Shown: piece by piece, positions 1 to 5,988 of the stretch
How positions within the stretch are numbered: the first letter of the stretch is position 1
How the letters are laid out: each line of letters begins with the position of its first letter
From: Porphyrobacter sp.
GTDB taxonomy: Bacteria; Pseudomonadota; Alphaproteobacteria; Sphingomonadales; Sphingomonadaceae
Length of the DNA: 11,907 bases
NCBI GenBank assembly: GCA_014359685.1
Contig: JACIYY010000237.1
Coordinates: forward strand, 1-11,907
Direction of reading: 5' to 3'
Made by a program: the position numbers and the translations under genes
Notes under the pieces: generated by a model
Database searches by the model: none
What the model was told of the DNA's origin: nothing
The model's input: the letters and a program-made list of their open reading frames with translations, nothing else

Positions 1-1
1 C

Positions 2-940
2 TTGCTGCTGATGCTGCTATCTGTTGGCATTGCGCTCAACCTGGCGGGCCTGTTCGAAGTGCGCGGGCCATCGTTCTCCGGCCGCTGGCTGGCGCAGCGC
101 GGCGGCGCTGGCGCGTTCGGCACCGGCGCCCTGGCAGCGCTGATCGCCACGCCGTGCAGCGGCCCCTTCATGGGGGTGGCGCTGGGCGCGGCGCTGGTCC
201 TGCCGGCGCCGGCTGCGCTCGCCGTGTTTGCCGGCCTTGGCATCGGCATGGCGCTGCCCTTCCTGCTGGTCGCGTTCGTGCCACAGATCCAGCGCTGGCT
301 GCCCGCCCCGGGCGCATGGATGGGCACGTTCCGCCACATCCTGGCGGTTCCCATGCTGCTGACCGCCATCGGCCTCGCCTGGGTGCTGGGGCGGCAGAGC
401 GGCGTCGACGGTCTCGCGCTGGGCCTGCTGCTGGCGGCGCTGGCGGGGCTTGGCCTGTGGTGGGTCGGCCAGCGGCAAAGCGGCGGATCGCGCGCAGCCG
501 TCGGCCTGGCACCGGTGGCAGCGGCGCTGTTGCTGGCCCTGACCATCGATCTGCCGCGCCCGGCCACTGCCGCACCATCGGCCCCAGCGGGCACCGAACC
601 CTTCAGCGAAGCACGCCTGGCCGAGCTGCAGGCGCAGGGCACGCCCGTGTTCGTCGATGTCACGGCCGACTGGTGCCTGGTCTGTCAGGTCAACGAGCGG
701 GTCGCCATCGACCGCGCGGAGACGCAGGCAGCATTCGCCGAGGCGGGCGTTGTCACGCTGGTCGGCGACTGGACCAACGGCGACCCGGCCATCACGCGCT
801 TTCTGGAACGTCGGGGCCGCAACTCCATTCCCTATTACCTGTTCGTTCCGGCGGGCGGCCCGGCCGAGGAATTGCCGCAGGTGCTGAGCAGCGGGATCTT
901 GATAGAACAGGCCAGCGGGGCTGAAGGAGACACGGCATGA
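2..940 (+). CDS. dsbD: DsbD/ScsB-family transmembrane thiol-disulfide reductase, C-terminal part (5' end outside window)
   Basis: Family role: DsbD-type proteins carry electrons from cytoplasmic thioredoxin across the inner membrane to periplasmic thiol proteins. The visible 312 residues enter in the middle of the membrane domain. Hydrophobic stretches lie near residues 1-19, 41-66, 70-94, 111-130, 137-155 and 166-182. The motif ATPCSGPF (49-56) carries Cys52, the expected second redox cysteine of the membrane domain. After an Ala/Pro-rich linker (185-198), a thioredoxin-like domain (about 200-300) has VDVTADWCLVCQVNE, with the CLVC pair at 225-228, and a cis-proline-type segment SIPYYLF (275-281). 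The N-terminal part of the gene is off the window, so no start can be chosen. The stop overlaps the next ATG as ATGA, so the two genes are probably cotranslated. DsbD and ScsB cannot be separated without the missing N-terminus. The family call is firm. Confidence 0.9.
   Translation: MLLMLLSVGIALNLAGLFEVRGPSFSGRWLAQRGGAGAFGTGALAALIATPCSGPFMGVALGAALVLPAPAALAVFAGLGIGMALPFLLVAFVPQIQRWLPAPGAWMGTFRHILAVPMLLTAIGLAWVLGRQSGVDGLALGLLLAALAGLGLWWVGQRQSGGSRAAVGLAPVAAALLLALTIDLPRPATAAPSAPAGTEPFSEARLAELQAQGTPVFVDVTADWCLVCQVNERVAIDRAETQAAFAEAGVVTLVGDWTNGDPAITRFLERRGRNSIPYYLFVPAGGPAEELPQVLSSGILIEQASGAEGDTA
924..930 (+). promoter_or_regulatory. Ribosome binding site of the DsrE-like gene
   Basis: AAGGAGA lies six bases before the ATG at 937, inside the end of the DsbD-family gene. 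It supports 937 as the start and independent initiation despite the ATGA overlap. Confidence 0.75.
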
Positions 941-1485
941 ACACGCGCATCGGTCCGGCAACCGGCTTTGTGTTTGCGGCCCTGGCAAGCGCGATGCCGG
1001 TGGAAGCGCAGGATTCGCGCCATCCAGCGATTGCCGGATATGGCGCCATCACCCCGATGCAAGGGTCGGCCAATCGCCCGGCGCCCGGTGACAATATGCG
1101 GGTGCTGTTCGAGATTTCCGGCGGCGTCGCCGACCCGTCGCACATCAATCGCAGCCTCGACAGGGTGGCCCGCTACCTCAACCTGCTGGCCTCGGCCGGG
1201 AACACACCAGCCCCGGGAGAGATAAAGGTGATCATCCATGGCCCTGCGACGCCGCTGGTGATGACCGATGCCGCCTATCGCGAACGGTTCGGCGCCAGCA
1301 ACCCCAACACAGGGCTGATCGCCGCGCTGCAACGGGCCGGCGTCGACGTTCATGTCTGCGGTCAGGCGCTCGCCGGGCAGGAGATTTCTCCCGCAGCGGT
1401 GAACCCGGCGATTATCGTCGACCTTTCCGCGATGACGACGCTGGTCTTGCTGCAACAACAGGGCTGGCCCGTCGTTTCGGACTGA
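937..1485 (+). CDS. Exported DsrE-family protein
   Basis: 182 residues. An N-terminal signal peptide is likely: a hydrophobic run at about 7-19 and a plausible cleavage after VEA near residue 24, so the mature protein should be periplasmic. The body reads like a DsrE/DsrF-type fold: a beta strand MRVLFEISGG (54-63), a helix with NRSLDRVARYLNLL (71-84), strand IKVIIHGPAT (97-105), and VDVHVCGQAL (136-145) with a single cysteine, Cys141, at the position where sulfur-carrying DsrE relatives have theirs. It has no other cysteine. Some family members move or bind sulfane sulfur, but many exported ones have no assigned function. The neighbours (a thiol reductase upstream, a persulfide dioxygenase/rhodanese downstream) make a periplasmic role in sulfur or thiol transfer reasonable; this is inference. 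The start at 937 is supported by AAGGAGA at 924-930. Confidence 0.85.
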   Translation: MNTRIGPATGFVFAALASAMPVEAQDSRHPAIAGYGAITPMQGSANRPAPGDNMRVLFEISGGVADPSHINRSLDRVARYLNLLASAGNTPAPGEIKVIIHGPATPLVMTDAAYRERFGASNPNTGLIAALQRAGVDVHVCGQALAGQEISPAAVNPAIIVDLSAMTTLVLLQQQGWPVVSD

Positions 1486-1507
1486 CCCCGCCGCGCGGTC
1501 ACGACCC

Positions 1508-1513
1508 AAGGAG
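1508..1513 (+). promoter_or_regulatory. Ribosome binding site of the MBL-rhodanese gene
   Basis: A perfect AAGGAG six bases before the ATG at 1520 fixes that start. It is the strongest Shine-Dalgarno sequence seen in the window. Confidence 0.8.
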
Positions 1514-1519
1514 AGAGCG

Positions 1520-2869
1520 ATGTTGCTGGAAAAGATCAAGACGCCGGGCCTGGCGCACCTGTCCTATCTGGTGGGGTCGGGCGGGCAGGCGGCGGTGATC
1601 GATCCGCGGCGCGATTGCGCCATCTATGTCGAGAAGGCCCGCGCCGCAGGGTTGGACATCACCCATGTCTTCGAAACCCACCGCAACGAGGACCTGGTTT
1701 CCGGCGCACCGATCCTGGCGGCCATGACGGGCGCGAAGGTGCTCCACGGGCCAAACCCGGAGCGGCCTGTGACCTATGCCGAAACGACCCGAGACGGCGA
1801 TTGCTTCGCCATCGGGCAGCTGGAAATCCGCGCGATGGAAACACCGGGCCATACCGACGACCACCTCGCTTTCGCGCTGTTCGATACCGCCTATCCGGAC
1901 AAGGCGGTCGGCGTGTTCACCGGCGACGCCTTGTTCATCGGCGATGTCGGCCGCACCGATTTCTACCCTGATCGGCGGCACGAAGTGGCAGGCCTGCTGT
2001 ATGATTCGCTGCGCAAGATCCTCGCTCTCGGCGATCAGGCGATCGTCTATCCCGCCCATGGCGCCGGCTCGGTCTGTGGATCGGCCATGGCGGAGCGGGA
2101 GTTTTCCACCATCGGCCACGAACGCTTGAACAACCCGCGCCTGCAGATCGCGGACCGCGACGAGTTCATCCGCGTCAAGGTCAACGAGACCCACTACCAG
2201 CCGCCCTATTTCCGGCTCATGGAGCGCTTGAACATGGATGGCGCGGAGGAAGCGCCGCGCGTCGCCCGGCCGCGGCCACTCTCGCTGGCGCAGCTGAAGA
2301 CCTGCGGCGCCGACCACCTGGTCGATATCCGTGAACCCATGGCCTATGCCTCCGGCCATCTGCCCGGCGCGATGAGCCTGCCGGTGGACATGATCCCCGC
2401 CTTTGCCGGCTGGTTCATCCGCGAAGGGGAAAGCGTGGCGCTGATCGCTGCGAGCGAAGGCCAGCTGGCCAGTGCCATGGAACACCTGGTAAGGATTGCT
2501 GTCGACAATGTCGTGGGCGGCTATGTCGGCGTCGTGCCCGCCGCCGCGAAGGGCGAGCACATGCAGGCGACTCCGATGATCGAAACCGAGGAGGTGGCGC
2601 GTCGCCTGAATGGCGCCGAAAACTGGGTTCTGCTCGACGTTCGCGACGCCGATGAGCGGACTGCCGCCGCGATCGAGGGATCGCAGCACATCTATGTCGG
2701 CCAGCTCAACGAAGCTTGGCGCGAGCTCGACCCAGATCGCCACTATACGCTGATGTGTGCCAGTGGCATGCGTGCCACCGTTGCCGCCGGGTGGCTGGCC
2801 AGCCGCGGCTTCGGCAAGCTGGACATCTATCTTGGCTCGATGGGCGCATGGAAGGCGGCGCATGACTGA
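1520..2869 (+). CDS. CstB-like MBL-fold persulfide dioxygenase fused to two rhodanese domains
   Basis: 449 residues in three domains. The metallo-beta-lactamase domain (about 1-245) has the three ligands expected for the single iron of ETHE1/CstB persulfide dioxygenases: His54 in FETHRNED, His111 in TPGHT and Asp136 in FTGDALF. PAHGAGS (178-184) is also family-like. The usual THxHADH is reduced to THRNED, keeping only the histidine that binds iron in ETHE1. The first rhodanese domain (about 253-345) lacks its catalytic cysteine, with Ala at about 310 in its place, as in CstB-type proteins with a degenerate middle domain. The second (about 352-449) has LLDVRDADE (371-379) and the active loop CASGMR with Cys413. 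Likely role: cytoplasmic oxidation of low-molecular-weight persulfides to sulfite and transfer of sulfane sulfur to make thiosulfate. The product is inferred from the family. Its stop lies inside the next gene. Confidence 0.9.
   Translation: MLLEKIKTPGLAHLSYLVGSGGQAAVIDPRRDCAIYVEKARAAGLDITHVFETHRNEDLVSGAPILAAMTGAKVLHGPNPERPVTYAETTRDGDCFAIGQLEIRAMETPGHTDDHLAFALFDTAYPDKAVGVFTGDALFIGDVGRTDFYPDRRHEVAGLLYDSLRKILALGDQAIVYPAHGAGSVCGSAMAEREFSTIGHERLNNPRLQIADRDEFIRVKVNETHYQPPYFRLMERLNMDGAEEAPRVARPRPLSLAQLKTCGADHLVDIREPMAYASGHLPGAMSLPVDMIPAFAGWFIREGESVALIAASEGQLASAMEHLVRIAVDNVVGGYVGVVPAAAKGEHMQATPMIETEEVARRLNGAENWVLLDVRDADERTAAAIEGSQHIYVGQLNEAWRELDPDRHYTLMCASGMRATVAAGWLASRGFGKLDIYLGSMGAWKAAHD
2850..2855 (+). 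promoter_or_regulatory. Ribosome binding site of the methyltransferase gene
   Basis: GGAAGG lies six bases before the ATG at 2862, inside the end of the upstream gene. It supports the internal start at 2862 over in-frame starts further upstream. Confidence 0.65.
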
Positions 2870-3485
2870 TCCGCTCGATCCAGCCCGTTCGTGGGACGAA
2901 CGCTTCGCGTCCGACGGCTATCTGTTCGGGACCGAGCCCAACGCCTTTCTCAGGCGCGAGACCGCGCGCCTGCCGGCCGGCGGGCGGGTCCTGGCGGTGG
3001 CGGATGGCGAAGGCCGCAATGGCGTCTATCTGGCGCAGCAGGGCTTCGATGTCGTCGCGACGGACATTTCCCCCGTTGGCATCGACAAGGCTCGCCGCCT
3101 GGCGGCCGAACGCGGGGTCGCCTTGACCTTCGAGCAGGTCGATCTTGCGCACTATGCATGGCCAGAGGAGGCCTTTGACGCGGTCGTGGCCATTTTCACG
3201 CAGTTCGCCGACCCGGCATTGCGCGCCCGCATGTTCGCCGGCTTCACGCGGACGCTGCGACCGGGCGGAATCCTGCTGCTCGAAGGCTACCGGCCGGAAC
3301 AACTCGATTACCGGACCGGTGGACCGCCTTGCGCGCAGAACATGTACACCGAAGATCTTCTTCGTACGGCGTTCGCCGATTTGAACATCCTCGTGCTCGA
3401 CAGTTACGATGCGGAGATTCGTGAAGGCAGCGGACATGGTGGCATGTCGGCACTGATCGATCTGGTGGCGCAGAAGCCCGGCTAG
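2862..3485 (+). CDS. Class I SAM-dependent methyltransferase (TehB-like group)
   Basis: 207 residues. A Rossmann-type methyltransferase: motif I is RVLAVADGEGRNG (42-54), followed by FDVVATDIS (62-70) with the acidic residue that contacts the SAM ribose, then FDAVVAIFTQFAD and LRPGGILLLEGY. The N-terminal WDERFASDGYLFGTEPN (11-27) is typical of small TehB-like methyltransferases, some of which act on thiol or oxyanion substrates. The substrate here cannot be read from sequence. It overlaps the MBL-rhodanese gene by 8 bases and is the last gene of the cluster, so thiol or sulfide methylation is a reasonable guess, but only that. The open frame continues to 2757, but that extension would lie inside the upstream gene and has no methyltransferase similarity; ATG 2862 has its own GGAAGG. 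Confidence 0.85.
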   Translation: MTDPLDPARSWDERFASDGYLFGTEPNAFLRRETARLPAGGRVLAVADGEGRNGVYLAQQGFDVVATDISPVGIDKARRLAAERGVALTFEQVDLAHYAWPEEAFDAVVAIFTQFADPALRARMFAGFTRTLRPGGILLLEGYRPEQLDYRTGGPPCAQNMYTEDLLRTAFADLNILVLDSYDAEIREGSGHGGMSALIDLVAQKPG

Positions 3486-3635
3486 CGGCGGTCGAGTTCG
3501 GGTTGGCCTGCTGCGGGCCCCATCCGTGGTTCTTCCCAAGCTTTCCTCGAACCGCAGCGCTGGCCCGACACGATATTGCAGCGGCCTCTCCGATCGCGAC
3601 GCGGCTGGCTCAACCGAGCGGCGGCTTGCGCGCGT
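3486..3635. other. Convergent intergenic gap between the sulfur cluster and parB
   Basis: 150 bases between the stop of the methyltransferase (plus strand) and the stop of parB (minus strand). Only weak hairpins are visible: GGCC pairs at 3505-3508/3516-3519, and GCTC/GAGC arms within 3608-3619. None has a T-tract, so I see no convincing intrinsic terminator. GCGGTCGA (3486-3493) can pair imperfectly with 3548-3554. No gene, repeat or attachment site is recognisable. Confidence 0.5.
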
Positions 3636-4592
3636 TCAGATATCGCCGCCTGACAGCCGCTGGCACAGCATGTCGAGCTGGTCGAGCGTGCGATAGCGCA
3701 CCGTCACCGCGCCCGAGCGCAGATCGGCATCGGTGGTGATCCGCACCGTCAGGCCCAGGAACTCTTCGAGCTTCGCCTGGATCTCGGCCACATCGGCGTC
3801 CTGCTGCGGCGCAGGCGGCCGGGGGCGGGTTTTTTGTTCCTTCTGTGTTCCTTTCTGGCCACGCTGCGCCAGCACCTCGACCTCGCGCACGGTCAGGCCG
3901 CTGGCGACCGCCAGATCGGCCAGCGCCTCGGCATCCTCGCGCCCGACCAGCGCCCGCGCGTGGCCCATGTCGAGCCGCCCGGCCTCGACATGGTCGAGCA
4001 CCCCGGCGGGGAGCGTCAGCAGGCGCATCAGATTGGCGACATGGCTGCGCGACTTCTCGACCAGCCGGGCGATCTCTGCCTGGCTCATGTCCTCACGCTC
4101 GGACAGCCGCAGATAGGCGCGCGCCTCCTCCACCGGATTGAGGTCCTTGCGCTGGAGATTCTCGATCAGCGCCAGCGCCATCACATCGCGGTCGGCCAGC
4201 TCGCGTACCAGCGCCGGCATCTCGTGGAGCTGCGCCCGCTGCGCCGCCCGCCAGCGCCGCTCCCCGGCAACGAGCTGGTAGCGCCCGCCGGGCAGCGGCC
4301 GCACGATCACCGGCTGGATCACGCCGCGCGCGGCGATCGAGCGCGCCAGCTCGTCGAGCGCCTCCTCGTCGAAATGGCGCCGCGGCTGGTCGGGATGCGG
4401 CTCGATCGCCGCGACGGCCAGCATCGCCAGCCCTTCGGGACGCGCGGCAGGCGCAGTGTCAACCGGCGCGGTGGCGCTGCCCTCCCCGCGCGGCGTGGCG
4501 CCTAGCGATTCCTCGTGCCGTGCTTCACCCAGCAGGGCGCCGAGGCCCTTGCCCAGCTTGCGGCGGGGGGCGGTCTTGTCCTGCGCGCTCAT
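3636..4592 (-). CDS. parB: Chromosome-partitioning protein ParB
   Basis: 318 residues, full length. ParB binds parS, uses CTP to slide along DNA as a clamp, and forms the centromere complex moved by ParA. N-terminus: RKLGKGLGALLG (11-22), the conserved ParA-stimulating stretch. CTP-binding N-domain: IEPHPDQPRR (63-72), GGRYQLVAGERRWRA (102-116, arginine box) and ENLQRKDLNPVEEA (144-157). A helix-turn-helix with MSQAEIARLVEKSRSHVAN (169-187) recognises parS. A charged linker (245-262, rich in Q, K and P) leads to the C-terminal dimerisation domain (about 267-318). ATG 4592 overlaps the parA stop as ATGA, so translation is probably coupled. The linker DNA has an imperfect direct repeat (see findings). 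Three parS sites lie upstream in the same operon. Confidence 0.97.
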   Translation of the reverse strand: MSAQDKTAPRRKLGKGLGALLGEARHEESLGATPRGEGSATAPVDTAPAARPEGLAMLAVAAIEPHPDQPRRHFDEEALDELARSIAARGVIQPVIVRPLPGGRYQLVAGERRWRAAQRAQLHEMPALVRELADRDVMALALIENLQRKDLNPVEEARAYLRLSEREDMSQAEIARLVEKSRSHVANLMRLLTLPAGVLDHVEAGRLDMGHARALVGREDAEALADLAVASGLTVREVEVLAQRGQKGTQKEQKTRPRPPAPQQDADVAEIQAKLEEFLGLTVRITTDADLRSGAVTVRYRTLDQLDMLCQRLSGGDI

Positions 4593-5365
4593 GCGGCAAT
4601 CCTTCGTTCATCAAGCCGGCCGATCAGCTCCTGCGCCAGCGCGATATAGGCGCGGCTGCCGACGCACAGATGGTCATAGACCAGCGCCGGCAGGCCATGG
4701 CTGGGCGCCTCCGAAAGGCGGACATTGCGCGGGATGACGGTTTCGAACACCAGCTCTCCCAGACAGTCGCGGACATCGTCGGCCACCTGATCGGTCAGGC
4801 GGGCGCGGCGGTCATACATGGTCAGCACCACCCCGACGATATCGAGCCGGGGGTTGAAGCGACGCTTGACCTGCTCGACGGTGTTGAGGAGCTGGCTGAG
4901 CCCTTCGAGCGCGAAGAACTCGCATTGCAGCGGCACCAGCAGCCGGTCGGCGGCGCTCAGCGCGTTGAGCGTCAGCAGACCGAGCGAAGGCGGGCAATCG
5001 ATGAAGCAGATCTGGTGATCCGATGCTCCGTCGAGCGCGCGGGCGAGGATTCCGGTCCGGTCCTCGGCCCCGACCAGCTCCACCTCGGCACCGCTGAGAT
5101 CGACCGAGGCGGGAACCAGATCGAGGTTGGGGATGCCGCTCGGCCGCACGCATTCGGCCAGCGTGGCATCGCCAACCATCAGGTCATAGCTCGACTGCTC
5201 GCGCTGCGCCGCGTCGCAGCCCAGCCCGGTGGACGCATTGCCCTGGGCGTCGAGGTCGATCAGCAGCGTCCGCCACCCGGACGCGGCCATGGCGGTGGCG
5301 ACATTGATCGCGGTCGTGGTCTTGCCCACCCCGCCCTTCTGGTTGGCGATGACGATCCTGATCAT
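4589..5365 (-). CDS. parA: Chromosome-partitioning ATPase ParA
   Basis: 258 residues, full length. A deviant-Walker ATPase that binds the nucleoid as an ATP dimer and draws ParB-parS complexes along the cell. Seen: Walker A KGGVGKTT (10-17) with the signature lysine Lys10, DLDAQGNASTGLG (37-49, switch/Walker A'), FIDCPPSLG (121-129, Walker B) and the C-terminal DNA-contact region around IPRNVRLSEAPSHG (211-224). Its start overlaps the rsmG stop as ATGA, and its stop overlaps the parB start in the same way. The length and the lack of an N-terminal DNA-binding domain fit chromosomal (Soj-type) rather than P1-plasmid-type ParA. Confidence 0.97.
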   Translation of the reverse strand: MIRIVIANQKGGVGKTTTAINVATAMAASGWRTLLIDLDAQGNASTGLGCDAAQREQSSYDLMVGDATLAECVRPSGIPNLDLVPASVDLSGAEVELVGAEDRTGILARALDGASDHQICFIDCPPSLGLLTLNALSAADRLLVPLQCEFFALEGLSQLLNTVEQVKRRFNPRLDIVGVVLTMYDRRARLTDQVADDVRDCLGELVFETVIPRNVRLSEAPSHGLPALVYDHLCVGSRAYIALAQELIGRLDERRIAA

Positions 5366-5988
5366 GACAGGTCTGGAACCCCCTGGCCGACGAGAATGCC
5401 CGCCTGAGCATCGGTGAGCGAGTGTTCCACGTGAAACATGCGCTGGATGATGACCGGCTGCTCCTGCAACTCATGGCCTGCCGAGCGCCCCTTGGGCAAG
5501 ACCCAAATGGTCTTCGGGGTGGAAAAGCGTGCGCACAGCCGCAGCAGCTTCCCCAGCGGCGCGAAAGCGCGGGCGGAGATGATTCCCGCGGGCTGCGGGG
5601 GCAGCGACTCGGCGCGGGCCGCGACAACCGAGACGTTGGCGAGGCCCAGCTGAGCGACAGCACGCTCGAGCCATTGCGCGCGCAGGCGCCGCGACTCGAT
5701 CAACACCACCGCCCGCTGCGGGCAGGCGATCGCGATCACCAGACCCGGAAAGCCGCCACCGCTGCCGAAATCGAGCCAATCCGATGTTTCACGTGGAACA
5801 TGCTCGATCAGCTGAAGGCTGTCGGCGATGTGCCGTCGCCACGCCTCGTCCAGGCTGGAGCGCGCGACGAGGTTCTGCTGTTCGTTCTCGATCCGCAGCA
5901 TCTCGACCAGATCGCCGAGCATCCGCATCCGGCCAGCGTCCAGATGCGCGGCGCAATAGGCCCGCGCCTCGGCCTCGCTGGCGATCAT
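5362..5988 (-). CDS. rsmG: 16S rRNA (guanine-N7) methyltransferase RsmG (GidB)
   Basis: 208 residues, the usual size. RsmG methylates N7 of G527 (E. coli numbering) in 16S rRNA; its loss gives low-level streptomycin resistance in several bacteria. Seen: [20 protein letters not shown] (39-58), the SAM-binding loop [11 protein letters not shown] (72-82), [12 protein letters not shown] (97-108) and [13 protein letters not shown] (137-149). Two parS sites are built into the coding sequence. One encodes MFHVEH (184-189) near the C-terminus and the other encodes the VPRET region (64-68), so the protein tolerates centromere sequence in two different frames. The start overlaps the mnmG stop (ATGA). 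Confidence 0.95.
   Translation of the reverse strand: MIASEAEARAYCAAHLDAGRMRMLGDLVEMLRIENEQQNLVARSSLDEAWRRHIADSLQLIEHVPRETSDWLDFGSGGGFPGLVIAIACPQRAVVLIESRRLRAQWLERAVAQLGLANVSVVAARAESLPPQPAGIISARAFAPLGKLLRLCARFSTPKTIWVLPKGRSAGHELQEQPVIIQRMFHVEHSLTDAQAGILVGQGVPDLS
5423..5438. promoter_or_regulatory. parS: parS site 1, inside rsmG (3' part)
   Basis: TGTTCCACGTGAAACA on the plus strand, one base from the perfect palindrome TGTTTCACGTGAAACA that is the consensus chromosomal ParB-binding site. It lies 58 bases upstream of the parA start. The minus-strand frame reads it as MFHVEH. Confidence 0.93.
5785..5800. promoter_or_regulatory. parS: parS site 2, inside rsmG (5' part)
   Basis: TGTTTCACGTGGAACA on the plus strand: the same one-base variant as sites 1 and 3 but in the opposite orientation. 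It lies 346 bases from site 1 and is read by rsmG in another frame, as the VPRET region. Confidence 0.93.

Noticed and set aside
17..988. 323-codon minus-strand frame opposite the DsbD-family gene
   Set aside because: Composition dominated by Arg, Gln and Ala, as expected from a shadow of a hydrophobic GC-rich gene.
1499..2863. 454-codon open frame on the minus strand opposite the MBL-rhodanese gene
   Set aside because: Antisense of a gene with intact catalytic motifs; no recognisable protein features.
3504..3520. Terminator-like GGCC/GGCC hairpin after the methyltransferase gene
   Set aside because: Only four base pairs and no T-tract.
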